Shown here one piece after another: positions 24,803 to 37,941 of a stretch of 64,000 nt of DNA. Made by a program: the position numbers and the translations under genes. Position 1 is the first letter of the stretch. The number at the start of each line of letters is the position of its first letter. Source of the DNA: Calliopsis andreniformis (lineage: Eukaryota > Arthropoda > Insecta > Hymenoptera > Andrenidae). The notes below the pieces were generated by a model. That model did not search any database and was not told the DNA's origin. It was given only the letters and a program-made list of their open reading frames with translations. The DNA is taken from assembly GCF_051401765.1 (NCBI RefSeq), contig NW_027480438.1:806001-870000 (forward strand), written 5' to 3'.

Positions 24803-27225
24803 ACTCAAACCTCAATCCTCAGCCCTGAGCCCTCATTCACAATCCTCAATCCTCAATCCTCAATCCTCAATTCTCAATTCTCAATCCTCAGCCCTCAGTC
24901 CTCAAACCTCAATCATCAACCCTCAGCCCACGTCCTCAATCTTCAATCCTCAATCCTCAATCCTCAATCCTCAATCCCCAATCCTCAATCTTCAATCCAC
25001 AATACTCTTTCTTCAATCCTCAATCCTCAATCCTCAATACTCAATCCTCATTCTTCAATCCTCAATACCCAATCCTCAATCTTCAATCCTCAATCCTCAA
25101 TCCTCAATTCTCAATCCTCAATCCTCAATCCTCAGTCCTCGAACCTCAATTCTGAATCCGCTTTCCTGAATCCTCAATCTTCAGCCCTCAGTAATCAACA
25201 ATCAGTTGTCAATCCTCAATCCTCAATAGAATAGCCTCAATTCAGAGTTTTCAATACTCAATACTCAATCTGCAATCTTCAAACCTCTATCCACAATCAT
25301 CAATCCTCATCACTCAACCCTCAACACTCAGTCCTCAATGCTCAATCCTCAATCCTCAATTCTCAATCTTCAATCCTCAATACTGAATCTTCAATCCTCA
25401 ATCCTCAATCCTCAATACTCAATCCTCAATCCTCAATCTTCAATCCTCAATCCTCAATCCTCAATCCTCAATCCTCAATATTCAATCGTCAGTCTTCAAT
25501 CCTCAATACTCAATCTTCAATACTCAATCCTCAATCCTCAATCCTCAATCCTCAATCCTCAATCCTCAATTCTCAATCCTCGATCCTCAGTCCTCAGTCC
25601 TCAATCCTCAATCCTCAATCCTCAGTCCTCAAACCTCAATCCTGAATCCTCAATCCTGAATCTTCAATCTTCAGACCTCAGACCTCAACAATCAGTTGTC
25701 AATCCTCAATCCTCAATAGAATATCACTAATTCACAGTTTTCAATACTCAATACTCAATCTGCAATCCGCAAATCTCTATCCACAAACACCAATTCTCAT
25801 CACTCAACCCTCAACACTCAGTCCCCAATCCTCAATCTTCAATCCTCAATCCTCAATCCTCAATCCTCAATCCTCAATCTTCAATCCTCAATTCTCAATC
25901 TTGAATCCCTAATACTCAATCTTCAATCCTCAATCCTCAATCCTCAATCCTCAATCCTCAATCCTCAATCCTCAGTCCTCATTCTTCAATCCTCAATACC
26001 CAATCCTCAATCTTCAATCCTCAATCCTCAATCCTCAATTCTCAATCATCAATCCTCAGTCCTCAGTCCTCAAACCTCAATCCTCAACCCTCATACCTCA
26101 TCCTCAATCTCCAATCCTCAATCCTCAATCCTCAATCTTCAATCCTCAATACTCAATCTTCAATCCTCAATCCTCAGACCTCGAACCTCAATTGTGAATC
26201 CGCAATCCTGAATCCTCAATCTTCAGCTCTCAGTCATCAACAATCAGTTGTCAATCCTCAATCCTCAACAGGATATCCTCAATTCACAGTTTTCAATACT
26301 CAATACTCAATCTGCAATCTTCAAACCTCTATCCACAATCATCAATTCTCATCACTCAACGCTCAACACTCAGTCCTGAATGCTCAATCCTCAATCATCA
26401 ATTCTCAACCTTCAATCCTCAATCCTCAATCCTCAATCCTCAATCCTCAATCTTCAATCCTCAATTCTCAATCTTGAATCCCCAATACTCAATCTTCAAT
26501 CCTCAATCCTCAATCCTCAATCCTCAATCCTCAATCCTCAATCCTCAGTCCTCATTCTTCAATCCTCAATACCCAATCCTCAATCCTCATTCCTCAATCC
26601 TCAATACCCAATCCTCAATCGTCAATCCTCATTCCTCAATCCTCAATTCTCAATCCTCAATCCTCAGTCCCCCGTCCTCAAACCTCATTCCTCAACCCTC
26701 AGCACTCATCCTCAATCCTCAATCCTCAATCCGCAATCCTCAATATTCAATCTTCAATACTCAATTTTCAATCCTCAATCCTCAGTCCTCAAACCTCAAT
26801 TCTGAATCCTCAATCCTGAATCCTCAATCTTCGGCCCTCAGACCTCAACAATCAGTTGTCAGTCCTCAATTCTCAATAGAATATCCTCAATTCACAGTTT
26901 TCAATACTCAATACTCAATCTGCAATCTTCAAACCTCTATCCACAAACATCAATTCTCATCACTCAAACTTCAACACTCAGTCCTCATTGTTCAATCCTC
27001 AATCCTCAATTCCCAATCTTCAATCCTCAATACTGAATCTTCAATTCTCAATCCTCAATCCTCAATCCTCAGTCCTCAGTCCTCAAACCTCAATCCTCAA
27101 TCCTCAATCCCCAATCCTCAATCCTCAATCCTCAATCATCAATCCTCAATCTTCAATACTCAATCCTCAATCCTCAATCCTCAATCCTCAATACTCAAAC
27201 ATCAATCCTCAATTCTCAATACTCA

Positions 27226-27255
27226 ATAGAATATCCTGAATTCTCAGGATTCTAT
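27226..27255. repeat. B box, reference type
   Basis: Intact hairpin following the A13 box 26853; paired with 34564 in unit II. Confidence 0.9.
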
Positions 27256-27922
27256 ACTCAAACCGCAATTCTCAACCCTGAGCCCTCATTCACAATCCTC
27301 AATCCTCAATCCTCAATCCTCAATTCTCAATCCTCAATCCTCAGCCCTCAGTCCTCTAACCTCAATCCTCAACCCTCAGACCTCATCCTCAATCTTCGAT
27401 CCTCAATCCTCAATCCTCAATCCCCAATCCTCAATCTTCAATACCCAATCCTCAATCTTCAATCGTCAATCCTCAATCCTCAATTCTCAATCCTTAACCC
27501 TCAGTCCTCAGTCCTCAAACCTCAATCCTCAACCCTCAGCCCTCATACTCAATCTTCAATCCTCAATCCTCAATCCTCAATCCTCAATCCTCAATCCTCA
27601 AACTTCAATCCTCAGTGCTCAATTTTCAATCCTCAATCCTCAATTCTCAATCCTCAACCCTCAATCCACAATCCTCAATCCTCAATCCTCAATCCTGAAT
27701 ACTCAATCTTCAATCCTCAATCCTCAATCCTCAAACCTCAATACCCAATCCTCAATCCTCAATCCTCAATCCTGAATACTCAATCTTCAATCCTCAATCC
27801 TCAATCTTCAATCCTCAATCCTCAATCCTCAATCATCAATCCTCAATCTTCAATACTCAATCCTCAATCCTCAATCCTCAATCCTCAATACTCAACCATC
27901 AATCCTCAATTCTCAATACGCA

Positions 27923-28126
27923 ATAGAATATCCTGAATTCTCAGGATTCTATACTCAAACCTCAATCCTCAGCCCTGAGCTCTGATTCACAGTCCTCAAT
28001 CCTCAATCCTCAATCCTCAATCCTCAATGCTCAATCCTCAATTCCCCAATCCTCAATACTCAATACTCAACCATCAATCCTCAATTCTCAATACTCAATA
28101 GAAAACCTTAATTCTCAGGATTCTAT
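27923..28126. repeat. B doublet, 175-bp spacing
   Basis: B boxes at 27923 (reference) and 28098 (29 bp, CCTTA in the left arm, so one stem pair is lost). Both lie in the 598 bp missing from unit II. The spacing is near the 167-bp class and includes an 8-base monomer (ATTCCCC run). Confidence 0.88.
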
Positions 28127-28539
28127 ACTCAAACCTCAATCCTCAACCCTGAGCCCCCATTCACAATCCTCAATCCTCAATCCTCAATCCTCAACTCTCA
28201 ATCCTCAATCCTCAGCCCTCAGTCCTCAAACCTCAATCCTCAACCCTCAGCCCTCATCCTCAATCTTCAATCCTCAATCCTCAATCCTCAATCCCCAATC
28301 CTCAATCCTCAACCCTCAGCCCTCATCCTCAATCTTCAATCCTCAATCCTCAATCCTCAATCCTCAATCCTCATTCTTCAATCCTCAATACCCAATCCTC
28401 AATCCTCAATCCCCAATCCTCAATCCTCAATTCTCAATCCTCAATCCTCAATCCTCAGACCTCAATCCTCAATCCTCAGTCCTCAAACCACAATCCTGAG
28501 TCCTCAATCCTGAATCCTCAAATCTTCAGCACTCAGTCC

Positions 28540-28679
28540 TCAACAATCAGTTGTCAATCCTCAATCCTCAATAGAATATCCTCAGTTCAGAGTTTTCAAT
28601 ACGCAATACTCAGTCTGCAATCTTCAAATCTCTATCCACAAACATCAATTCTCATCACTCAACCCTCAACACTCAGTCC
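28540..28679. repeat. A box, subtype A7
   Basis: Marked by CAGTTCAGAGTTTTCAATAC and a G in AATACGC. Four copies, cores 28548, 35288, 38356 and 43139. The 28548 and 35288 copies share an 8-base monomer (one extra A) just upstream, near 28,520 and 35,260, confirming they are the same module in units I and II. Confidence 0.86.
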
Positions 28680-29065
28680 CCAATCCTCAATCTTCAATCC
28701 TCAATCATCAATCCCCAATCCTAAATTCTCAATCTTTAATCCCCAATACTCAATCTTCAATCCTCAATCCTCAATCCTCTATACTCAAACCTCAATCCTC
28801 AATCCTCATTCTTCAATCCTCAATACCCAATCCTCAATCTTCAATCCTCAATCCTCAATCCTCAATTCTCAATCCTCAAACCTCAGTCCTCAGTCCTCAG
28901 ACCTCAATCCTCAACCCTCAGCCCTCATCCTCAATCCTCAATCCTCAATCCTCAGCCCTCAGTCCTCAAACCGCAATCCTCAACCCTCAGCCCTCATCCT
29001 CAATCTTCAATCTTCAATCCTCAATCCTCAATACCCAAACATCAATCCTCAATTCTCAATACTCA

Positions 29066-29095
29066 ATATAATATCCTGAATTCTCAGGATTCTAT
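29066..29095. repeat. B box, arm variant
   Basis: Left arm starts ATATAAT, losing one G:C pair; the same change is in its unit II counterpart at 35806. Confidence 0.88.
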
Positions 29096-29861
29096 ACTCA
29101 AACCTAAATCCTCAGCCCTGAGCCCTCATTCACAATCCTCAATCCTCAATCCTCAATCCTCAATTCTCTATCCTCAATCCTCAGCCCTCAGTCCTCAAAC
29201 CTCAATCCTCAACCCTCAGACCTCATCCTCAATCTTCAATCCTCAATCCTAAATCCTCAATCCCCAATCCTCAATCTTCAATCCTCAATACACAATCTTC
29301 AATCCTCAATCCTCAATCCTCAATACTCAATCCTCATTCCTCAATCGTCAATACCCAATCCTCAATCTTCAATCCTCAATCCTCAATCCTCAATCCTCAA
29401 ACTTCAATCCTCAATGCTCAGTCTTCAATCCTCGATCCTCAATTCTCAATCCTCAACCCTCAATCCTCAATCCTCAATCCTCAATCCTCTATCCTGAATA
29501 CTCAATCTTCAATCCTCAATCCTCAATTCTCAATACTCAATCCTCAATCCTCAATTCTCAATCCTCAACCCTCAATCCTCAATCCTCAATCCTCAATCCT
29601 CAATCCTCAATCATCAATCCTCAATCTTCAATACTCAATCCTCAATCCTCAATCCTCAATCCTCAATCCTCAATCCTCAATCCCCAATCCTCAATCTTCA
29701 ATCCTCAATCCTGAATACTCAATCTTCAATCCTCAATCCTCAATCCTCAATCCTCAAACCTCAATCCTCAATCATCAATCCTCAATCTTCAATACTCAAT
29801 CCTCAATCCTCAATACTCAATCCTCAATACTCAACCATCAATCCTCAATTCTCAATACTCA

Positions 29862-30058
29862 ATAGAATATCCTGAATTCTCAGGATTCTATACTCAAACC
29901 TCAATCCTCAGCCCTGAGCCGTCATTCACAATCCTCAATCCTCAATCCTCAATCCTCAATTCTCAATCCTCAATCCCCAATCCTCAATCCTCAATACTCA
30001 ACCATCCATCCTCAATTCTCAATACTCAATAGAATATCCTTAATTCTGAGGATTCTAT
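29862..30058. repeat. B doublet, 167-bp spacing
   Basis: B boxes at 29862 (reference) and 30029 (CCTTA left, TGAGG right, giving a T:G pair where the unit II counterpart has T:C). Confidence 0.9.
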
Positions 30059-30768
30059 ACTCAAACCTCAATCCTCAACCCTGAGCCCTCATTCACAATC
30101 CTCAATCCTCAATCCTCAATCCTCAATTCTCAATTCTCAATCCTCAGCCCTCAGTCCTCAAACCTCAATCATCAACCCTCAGCCCACGTCCTCAATCTTC
30201 AGTCCTCAATCCTCAATCCTCAATCCTCAATCCCCAATCCTCAATCTTCAATCCACAATACTCTTTCTTCAATCCTCAATCCTCAATCCTCAATACTCAA
30301 TCCTCATTCTTCAATCCTCAATACCCAATCCTCAATCTTCAATCCTCAATCCTCAATCCTCAATTCTCAATCCTCAATCCTCAATCCTCAGTCCTCGAAC
30401 CTCAATTCTGAATCCGCTTTCCTGAATCCTCAATCTTCAGCCCTCAGTAATCAACAATCAGTTGTCAATCCTCAATCCTCAATAGAATAGCCTCAATTCA
30501 GAGTTTTCAATACTCAATACTCAATCTGCAATCTTCAAACCTCTATCCACAATCATCAATCCTCATCACTCAACCCTCAACACTCAGTCCTCAATGCTCA
30601 ATCCTCAATCCTCAATTCTCAATCTTCAATCCTCAATACTGAATCTTCAATCCTCAATCCTCAATCCTCAATACTCAATCCTCAATCCTCAATCTTCAAC
30701 ACTCAGTCCTCAATCCTCAATCTTCAATCCTCAATACTCAATCCTCAATCCTCAATTCTCAATACTCA

Positions 30769-31001
30769 ATAGAATATCCTGAATTCTCAGGATTCTATAC
30801 TCAATCCTCAATCCTCGATCTTCAATCATCAATATTCAATCTTCAATCCTCAATGCTCAATCCTCAATCCTCAATCCTCAATCATCAATCCTCAATCTTC
30901 AATCCTCAATCCTCAATCCCCAATCCTCAATCCTCAATACTCAACCATCAATCCTCAATTCCCAATACTCAATAGAATATCCTGAAATCTCAGGATTCTA
31001 T
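30769..31001. repeat. B doublet, 203-bp spacing
   Basis: B boxes at 30769 and 30972, exactly 6,199 bp after the 24570/24773 doublet; the second again has loop AATC. Confidence 0.92.
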
Positions 31002-32460
31002 ACTCAAACCTCAATCCTCAGCCCTGAGCCCTCATTCACAATCCTCAATCCTCAATCCTCAATCCTCAATTCTCAATTCTCAATCCTCAGCCCTCAGTCC
31101 TCAAACCTCAATCATCAACCCTCAGCCCACGTCCTCAATCTTCAATCCTCAATCCTCAATCCTCAATCCTCAATCCCCAATCCTCAATCTTCAATCCACA
31201 ATACTCTTTCTTCAATCCTCAATCCTCAATCCTCAATACTCAATCCTCATTCTTCAATCCTCAATACCCAATCCTCAATCTTCAATCCTCAATCCTCAAT
31301 CCTCAATTCTCAATCCTCAATCCTCAATCCTCAGTCCTCGAACCTCAATTCTGAATCCGCTTTCCTGAATCCTCAATCTTCAGCCCTCAGTAATCAACAA
31401 TCAGTTGTCAATCCTCAATCCTCAATAGAATAGCCTCAATTCAGAGTTTTCAATACTCAATACTCAATCTGCAATCTTCAAACCTCTATCCACAATCATC
31501 AATCCTCATCACTCAACCCTCAACACTCAGTCCTCAATGCTCAATCCTCAATCCTCAATTCTCAATCTTCAATCCTCAATACTGAATCTTCAATCCTCAA
31601 TCCTCAATCCTCAATACTCAATCCTCAATCCTCAATCCTCAATCCTCAGTCCTCAAACCTCAATCCTGAATCCTCAATCCTGAATCCTCAATCTTCAGAC
31701 CTCAGACCTCAACAATCAGTTGTCAATCCTCAATCCTCAATAGAATATCATCAATTCACACATTTCAGTACTCAATATTCAACCTGCAATCTTCAAATCT
31801 CTGTCCACAAACATCAATTCTCATCACTCAGCCCTCAACACTCAGTCCCCAATCCTCAATCTTCAATCCTCAATCATCAATTCTCAATCCTCAGTTCTCA
31901 ATCTTTAATCCACAATACTCAATCTGCAGTCCTCAATCCTCAATCCTCAATCCTCAATTCTCAATCCTCAATCCTCAGTCCTCAATCCTCAATGCTCAAT
32001 CTTCAATCTTCAATACTCAATCTTCAATCCTCATACCTCAGTCCTCAAACCTCAATTCTGAATCCTCAATCCTGAACCCTCAATCCTCGGCCCTCAGTCC
32101 TCAACAATCAGTTGTCAATCCTCAATACTCAATAGAATCTCCTCAATTCACAGCTTTCACTACGCAGTACTCAATCTGTAATCTTCAAACCTCTATCCAC
32201 AAACATCAATTCTCATCACGCAACCCTCAACACTCAGTCCTCAATGTTCAATACTCAATCCTCATTCCTCAATCCTCAACCGTCAACCTTCAATCCTCAA
32301 TACTCAATCTTCAATCCTCAATCCTCGATCCTCAATCCTCAATCCTCATTCTTCAATCCTCAGTACCCAATCCTCAATCTTCAATCCTCAATCCTCAATC
32401 CTCAATCCTCAAGCCTCAATCCTCAATACTCAACCATCAATCCTCAATTCTCAATACTCA

Positions 32461-32490
32461 ATAGAGTATCCTGAATTCTCAGGATTCTAT
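32461..32490. repeat. B box, wobble type
   Basis: ATAGAGT left arm; part of the 1,139-bp segment absent from unit I. Confidence 0.9.
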
Positions 32491-33574
32491 ACTCAATCCT
32501 CAATCCTTAACCCTGAGCCCTCATTCACAATCCTCAATCCTCAATCTTCAATCCTCAATTCTCGATCCTCAATCCTCAGCCCTCAGTCCTCAAACCTCAA
32601 TCCTCAACCCTCAGCCCTCATCGTCAATCTTGAATCCTCAATCCTCAATCCTCAATCCCCAATACTCAATCTTCAATCCTCAATACTCTTTCTTCAATCC
32701 TCAATCCTCAATCCTCAATCCTCAATCCTCATTCCTCAATCCTCAATCCTCTGTCTTCAATTCTCAATACTCAATCTTCAATCCTCAATCCTCAATCCTC
32801 AATCCTCAATCCTCAATATTCAATCGTCAGTCTTCAATCCTCAATACTCAATCTTCAATACTCAATCCTCAATCCTCAATCCTCAATCCTCAATCCTCAA
32901 TCCTCAATTCTCAATCCTCGATCCTCAGTCCTCAGTCCTCAATCCTCAATTCTCAATCCTCAGTCCTCAAACCTCAATCCTGAATCCTCAATCCTGAATC
33001 TTCAATCTTCAGACCTCAGACCTCAACAATCAGTTGTCAATCCTCAATCCTCAATAGAATATCACTAATTCACAGTTTTCAATACTCAATACTCAATCTG
33101 CAATCCGCAAATCTCTATCCACAAACACCAATTCTCATCACTCAACCCTCAACACTCAGTCCCCAATCCTCAATCTTCAATCCTCAATCCTCAATCCTCA
33201 ATCCTCAATCCTCAATCTTCAATCCTCAATTCTCAATCTTGAATCCCTAATACTCAATCTTCAATCCTCAATCCTCAATCCTCAATCCTCAATCCTCAAT
33301 CCTCAATCCTCAGTCCTCATTCTTCAATCCTCAATACCCAATCCTCAATCTTCAATCCTCAATCCTCAATCCTCAATTCTCAATCATCAATCCTCAGTCC
33401 TCAGTCCTCAAACCTCAATCCTCAACCCTCATACCTCATCCTCAATCCCCAATCCTCAATCCTCAATCCTCAATCTTCAATCCTCAATACTCAATCTTCA
33501 ATCCTCAATCCTCAGACCTCGAACCTCAATTGTGAATCCGCAATCCTGAATCCTCAATCTTCAGCTCTCAGTCA

Positions 33575-33714
33575 TCAACAATCAGTTGTCAATCCTCAAT
33601 CCTCAATAGGATATCCTCAATTCACAGTTTTCAATACTCAATACTCAATCTGCAATCTTCAAACCTCTATCCACAATCATCAATTCTCATCACTCAACGC
33701 TCAACACTCAGTCC
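33575..33714. repeat. A box, subtype A14
   Basis: Marked by CTCAACGCTCAACAC and followed by TCCTGAATGCTC. Three copies, cores 14751, 26245 and 33583, each 552 bp after an A5 box. The six A boxes left over from the fourteen subtypes (19828, 37247, 42051, 57540, 63273, 63833) are mixed forms; 37247, 42051, 57540 and 63833 share CTTCTATCC. Confidence 0.85.
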
Positions 33715-34182
33715 TGAATGCTCAATCCTCAATCATCAATTCTCAACCTTCAATCCTCAATCCTCAATCCTCAATCCTCAATCCTCAATCTTCAATCCTC
33801 AATTCTCAATCTTGAATCCCCAATACTCAATCTTCAATCCTCAATCCTCAATCCTCAATCCTCAATCCTCAATCCTCAATCCTCAGTCCTCATTCTTCAA
33901 TCCTCAATACCCAATCCTCAATCCTCATTCCTCAATCCTCAATACCCAATCCTCAATCGTCAATCCTCATTCCTCAATCCTCAATTCTCAATCCTCAATC
34001 CTCAGTCCCCCGTCCTCAAACCTCAATCCTCAACCCTCAGCACTCATCCTCAATCCTCAATCCTCAATCCGCAATCCTCAATATTCAATCTTCAATACTC
34101 AATTTTCAATCCTCAATCCTCAGTCCTCAAACCTCAATTCTGAATCCTCAATCCTGAATCCTCAATCTTCGGCCCTCAGACC

Positions 34183-34322
34183 TCAACAATCAGTTGTCAG
34201 TCCTCAATTCTCAATAGAATATCCTCAATTCACAGTTTTCAATACTCAATACTCAATCTGCAATCTTCAAACCTCTATCCACAAACATCAATTCTCATCA
34301 CTCAAACTTCAACACTCAGTCC
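34183..34322. repeat. A box, subtype A13
   Basis: Preceded by TCGGCCCTCAGACC and marked by AAACTTCAACAC and TCATTGTTC at its end. Four copies, cores 26853, 34191, 49024 and 49982. In units I and II it lies 608 bp after an A14 box. Confidence 0.86.
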
Positions 34323-34563
34323 TCATTGTTCAATCCTCAATCCTCAATTCCCAATCTTCAATCCTCAATACTGAATCTTCAATCCTCAATCCTCAATCCT
34401 CAATCCTCAGTCCTCAGTCCTCAAACCTCAATCCTCAATCCTCAATCCCCAATCCTCAATCCTCAATCCTCAATCATCAATCCTCAATCTTCAATACTCA
34501 ATCCTCAATCCTCAATCCTCAATCCTCAATACTCAAACATCAATCCTCAATTCTCAATACTCA

Positions 34564-34593
34564 ATAGAATATCCTGAATTCTCAGGATTCTAT
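34564..34593. repeat. B box, reference type
   Basis: Intact hairpin, 7,338 bp after 27226. Confidence 0.9.
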
Positions 34594-35805
34594 ACTCAAA
34601 CCGCAATTCTCAACCCTGAGCCCTCATTCACAATCCTCAATCCTCAATCCTCAATCCTCAATTCTCAATCCTCAATCCTCAGCCCTCAGTCCTCTAACCT
34701 CAATCCTCAACCCTCAGACCTCATCCTCAATATTCGATCCTCAATCCTCAATCCTCAATCCCCAATCCTCAATCTTCAATACCCAATCCTCAATCTTCAA
34801 TCGTCAATCCTCAATCCTCAATTCTCAATCCTTAACCCTCAGTCCTCAGTCCTCAAACCTCAATCCTCAACCCTCAGCCCTCATACTCAATCTTCAATCC
34901 TCAATCCTCAATCCTCAATCCTCAATCCTCAATCCTCAAACTTCAATCCTCAGTGCTCAATTTTCAATCCTCAATCCTCAATTCTCAATCCTCAACCCTC
35001 AATCCACAATCCTCAATCCTCAATCCTCAATCCTGAATACTCAATCTTCAATCCTCAATCCTCAATCCTCAAACCTCAATACCCAATCCTCAATCCTCAA
35101 TCCTCAATCCTCATTCTTCAATCCTCAATACCCAATCCTCAATCCTCAATCCCCAATCCTCAATCCTCAATTCTCAATCCTCAATCCTCAATCCTCAGAC
35201 CTCAATCCTCAATCCTCAGTCCTCAAACCACAATCCTGAGTCCTCAATCCTGAATCCTCAAATCTTCAGCACTCAGTCCTCAACAATCAGTTGTCAATCC
35301 TCAATCCTCAATAGAATATCCTCAGTTCAGAGTTTTCAATACGCAATACTCAGTCTGCAATCTTCAAATCTCTATCCACAAACATCAATTCTCATCACTC
35401 AACCCTCAACACTCAGTCCCCAATCCTCAATCTTCAATCCTCAATCATCAATCCCCAATCCTAAATTCTCAATCTTTAATCCCCAATACTCAATCTTCAA
35501 TCCTCAATCCTCAATCCTCTATACTCAAACCTCAATCCTCAATCCTCATTCTTCAATCCTCAATACCCAATCCTCAATCTTCAATCCTCAATCCTCAATC
35601 CTCAATTCTCAATCCTCAAACCTCAGTCCTCAGTCCTCAGACCTCAATCCTCAACCCTCAGCCCTCATCCTCAATCCTCAATCCTCAATCCTCAGCCCTC
35701 AGTCCTCAAACCGCAATCCTCAACCCTCAGCCCTCATCCTCAATCTTCAATCTTCAATCCTCAATCCTCAATACCCAAACATCAATCCTCAATTCTCAAT
35801 ACTCA

Positions 35806-35835
35806 ATATAATATCCTGAATTCTCAGGATTCTAT
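35806..35835. repeat. B box, arm variant
   Basis: ATATAAT left arm as at 29066, 6,740 bp earlier. Confidence 0.88.
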
Positions 35836-36698
35836 ACTCAAACCTAAATCCTCAGCCCTGAGCCCTCATTCACAATCCTCAATCCTCAATCCTCAATCCT
35901 CAATTCTCTATCCTCAATCCTCAGCCCTCAGTCCTCAAACCTCAATCCTCAACCCTCAGACCTCATCCTCAATCTTCAATCCTCAATCCTAAATCCTCAA
36001 TCCCCAATCCTCAATCTTCAATCCTCAATACACAATCTTCAATCCTCAATCCTCAATCCTCAATACTCAATCCTCATTCCTCAATCGTCAATACCCAATC
36101 CTCAATCTTCAATCGTCAATCCTCAATCCTCAATTCTCAATCCTCAACCCTCAGTCCTCAGTCCTCAAACCTCAATCCTCAACCCGCAGCCCTCATGCTC
36201 AATCTTCAATCCTCAATCCTCAATCCTCAATCCTCAAACTTCAATCCTCAATGCTCAGTCTTCAATCCTCGATCCTCAATTCTCAATCCTCAACCCTCAA
36301 TCCTCAATCCTCAATCCTCAATCCTCTATCCTGAATACTCAATCTTCAATCCTCAATCCTCAATTCTCAATACTCAATCCTCAATCCTCAATTCTCAATC
36401 CTCAACCCTCAATCCTCAATCCTCAATCCTCAATCCTCAATCCTCAATCATCAATCCTCAATCTTCAATACTCAATCCTCAATCCTCAATCCTCAATCCT
36501 CTATCCTCAATCCTCAATCCCCAATCCTCAATCTTCAATCCTCAATCCTGAATACTCAATCTTCAATCCTCAATCCTCAATCCTCAATCCTCAAACCTCA
36601 ATCCTCAATCATCAATCCTCAATCTTCAATACTCAATCCTCAATCCTCAATACTCAATCCTCAATACTCAACCATCAATCCTCAATTCTCAATACTCA

Positions 36699-36895
36699 AT
36701 AGAATATCCTGAATTCTCAGGATTCTATACTCAAACCTCAATCCTCAGCCCTGAGCCGTCATTCACAATCCTCAATCCTCAATCCTCAATCCTCAATTCT
36801 CAATCCTCAATCCCCAATCCTCAATCCTCAATACTCAACCATCCATCCTCAATTCTCAATACTCAATAGAATATCCTTAATTCTCAGGATTCTAT
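36699..36895. repeat. B doublet, 167-bp spacing
   Basis: B boxes at 36699 (reference) and 36866 (CCTTA in the left arm); unit II counterpart of 29862/30029. Confidence 0.9.
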
Positions 36896-36929
36896 ACTCA
36901 AACCTCAATCCTCAACCCTGAGCCCTCAT

Positions 36930-37165
36930 TAACAATCCTCAATCCTCAATCCTCAATCCTCAACTCTCAATCCTCAATCCTCAGCCCTCAGTCCTCAAAC
37001 CTCAATCGTCAACCCTCAGCCCTCATCCTCAATCTTCAATCCTCAATCCTCAATCCTCAATCCCCAATCCTCAATCTTCAATCCTCGATACTCTTTCTTC
37101 AATCCTCAATCCTCAATCCTCAATCCTCAATCCTCATTCTTCAATCCTCAATACCCAATCCTCAA
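36930..37165. repeat. Short link between unit II and the 4.78-kb duplication
   Basis: Ordinary monomers with the common TCAGCCC, TCAGTCC, TCAAACC order, one 6-base TCATCC monomer and the pyrimidine heptamer TCTTTCT near 37,090. No A or B box and no other feature seen. Confidence 0.75.
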
Positions 37166-37745
37166 TCTTCAATCCTCAGTCCTCGAATCTCAATTCTGAA
37201 TCCGCAATTCTGAATCCTCAATCTTCAGCCCTCAGTCATCAACAATCAGTTGTCAATCCTCAATCCTCACTAGAATATCCTCAATTCACAGTTTTCAATA
37301 CTCAATACTCAATCTGCAATCTTCAAACTTCTATCCACAATCATCAATTCTCATCACTCAACCCTCAGCACTCAGTCTTCAATGCTCAATCCTCAATCCT
37401 CAATCCTCAATCTTCAATCCTTAATACTGAATCTTCAATCCTCAATCCTCAATCCTCAATACGCAATCCTCAATCCTCAATCTTCAACACTCAGTCCCCA
37501 ATCCTCAATCTTCAATCCTCAATACTCAATCCTCAATCCTCAATCCTCAATCCTCAATCCTCAATCCTCAATCCTCAATCCTGAATATCCAATCTTCAAT
37601 CCTCAATCCTCAATCCTCAATCCTCAATCCTCAATCCTCAATCCTCAATCCTCAATCATCAATCCTTAATCTTCAATACTCAATACTCAATCCTCAATCC
37701 TCAATCCTCAATACTCAACCATCAATCCTCAATTCTCAATACTCA

Positions 37746-37941
37746 ATAGAATGTCCTGAATTCTCAGGATTCTATACTCAAACCTCAATCCTCAGCCCTG
37801 AGCCCTCATTCACAATCCTCAATCCTCAACCCTCAATCCTCAATTCTCAATCCTCAATCCCCAATCCTCAATCCTCAATACTCAACCATCAATCCTCAAT
37901 TCTCAATACTCAATAGAAAACCTTAATTCTCAGGATTCTAT
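37746..37941. repeat. B doublet, 167-bp spacing
   Basis: B boxes at 37746 (bulge GT instead of AT, all 12 pairs kept) and 37913 (29 bp, CCTTA variant). Confidence 0.9.

Larger units (their letters stand above)
23430..25440. repeat. 943-bp tandem duplication carrying B doublets
   Basis: The B doublet at 23627/23830 recurs at 24570/24773, both members exactly 943 bp on, and the A1 core at 24260 recurs at 25203, also 943 bp. The distal member of each doublet has the same loop change (AATC for ATTC), which shows the pair was copied as a unit. The same A1 pair and the second doublet appear once more at 30459/31402 and 30769/30972. Confidence 0.92.
23900..30090. repeat. Unit I of a 6-7 kb tandem pair
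   Basis: A-box cores 24260, 25203, 25693, 26245, 26853 and 28548; B boxes 24570, 24773, 27226, 27923, 28098, 29066, 29862 and 30029. Compared with unit II the offset steps through 6,199, 7,338, 6,740 and 6,837 bp. Unit I therefore lacks 1,139 bp near 25,440, has 598 bp extra at about 27,775-28,372 (with B boxes 27923 and 28098), and lacks 97 bp near 29,370. The junction with unit II lies near 30,070-30,130, where the sequence returns to a 23.9-kb-like module. Confidence 0.9.
30090..36930. repeat. Unit II of the 6-7 kb tandem pair
   Basis: A-box cores 30459, 31402, 31717, 32109, 33031, 33583, 34191 and 35288; B boxes 30769, 30972, 32461, 34564, 35806, 36699 and 36866. Relative to unit I it carries an extra 1,139 bp (about 31,620-32,790) with an A3/A4 pair (31717/32109) and a wobble-type B box (32461). 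That combination also occurs at 15.6-16.4 and 20.5-21.3 kb, so it is a mobile module in the sense of unequal exchange. Confidence 0.9.
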
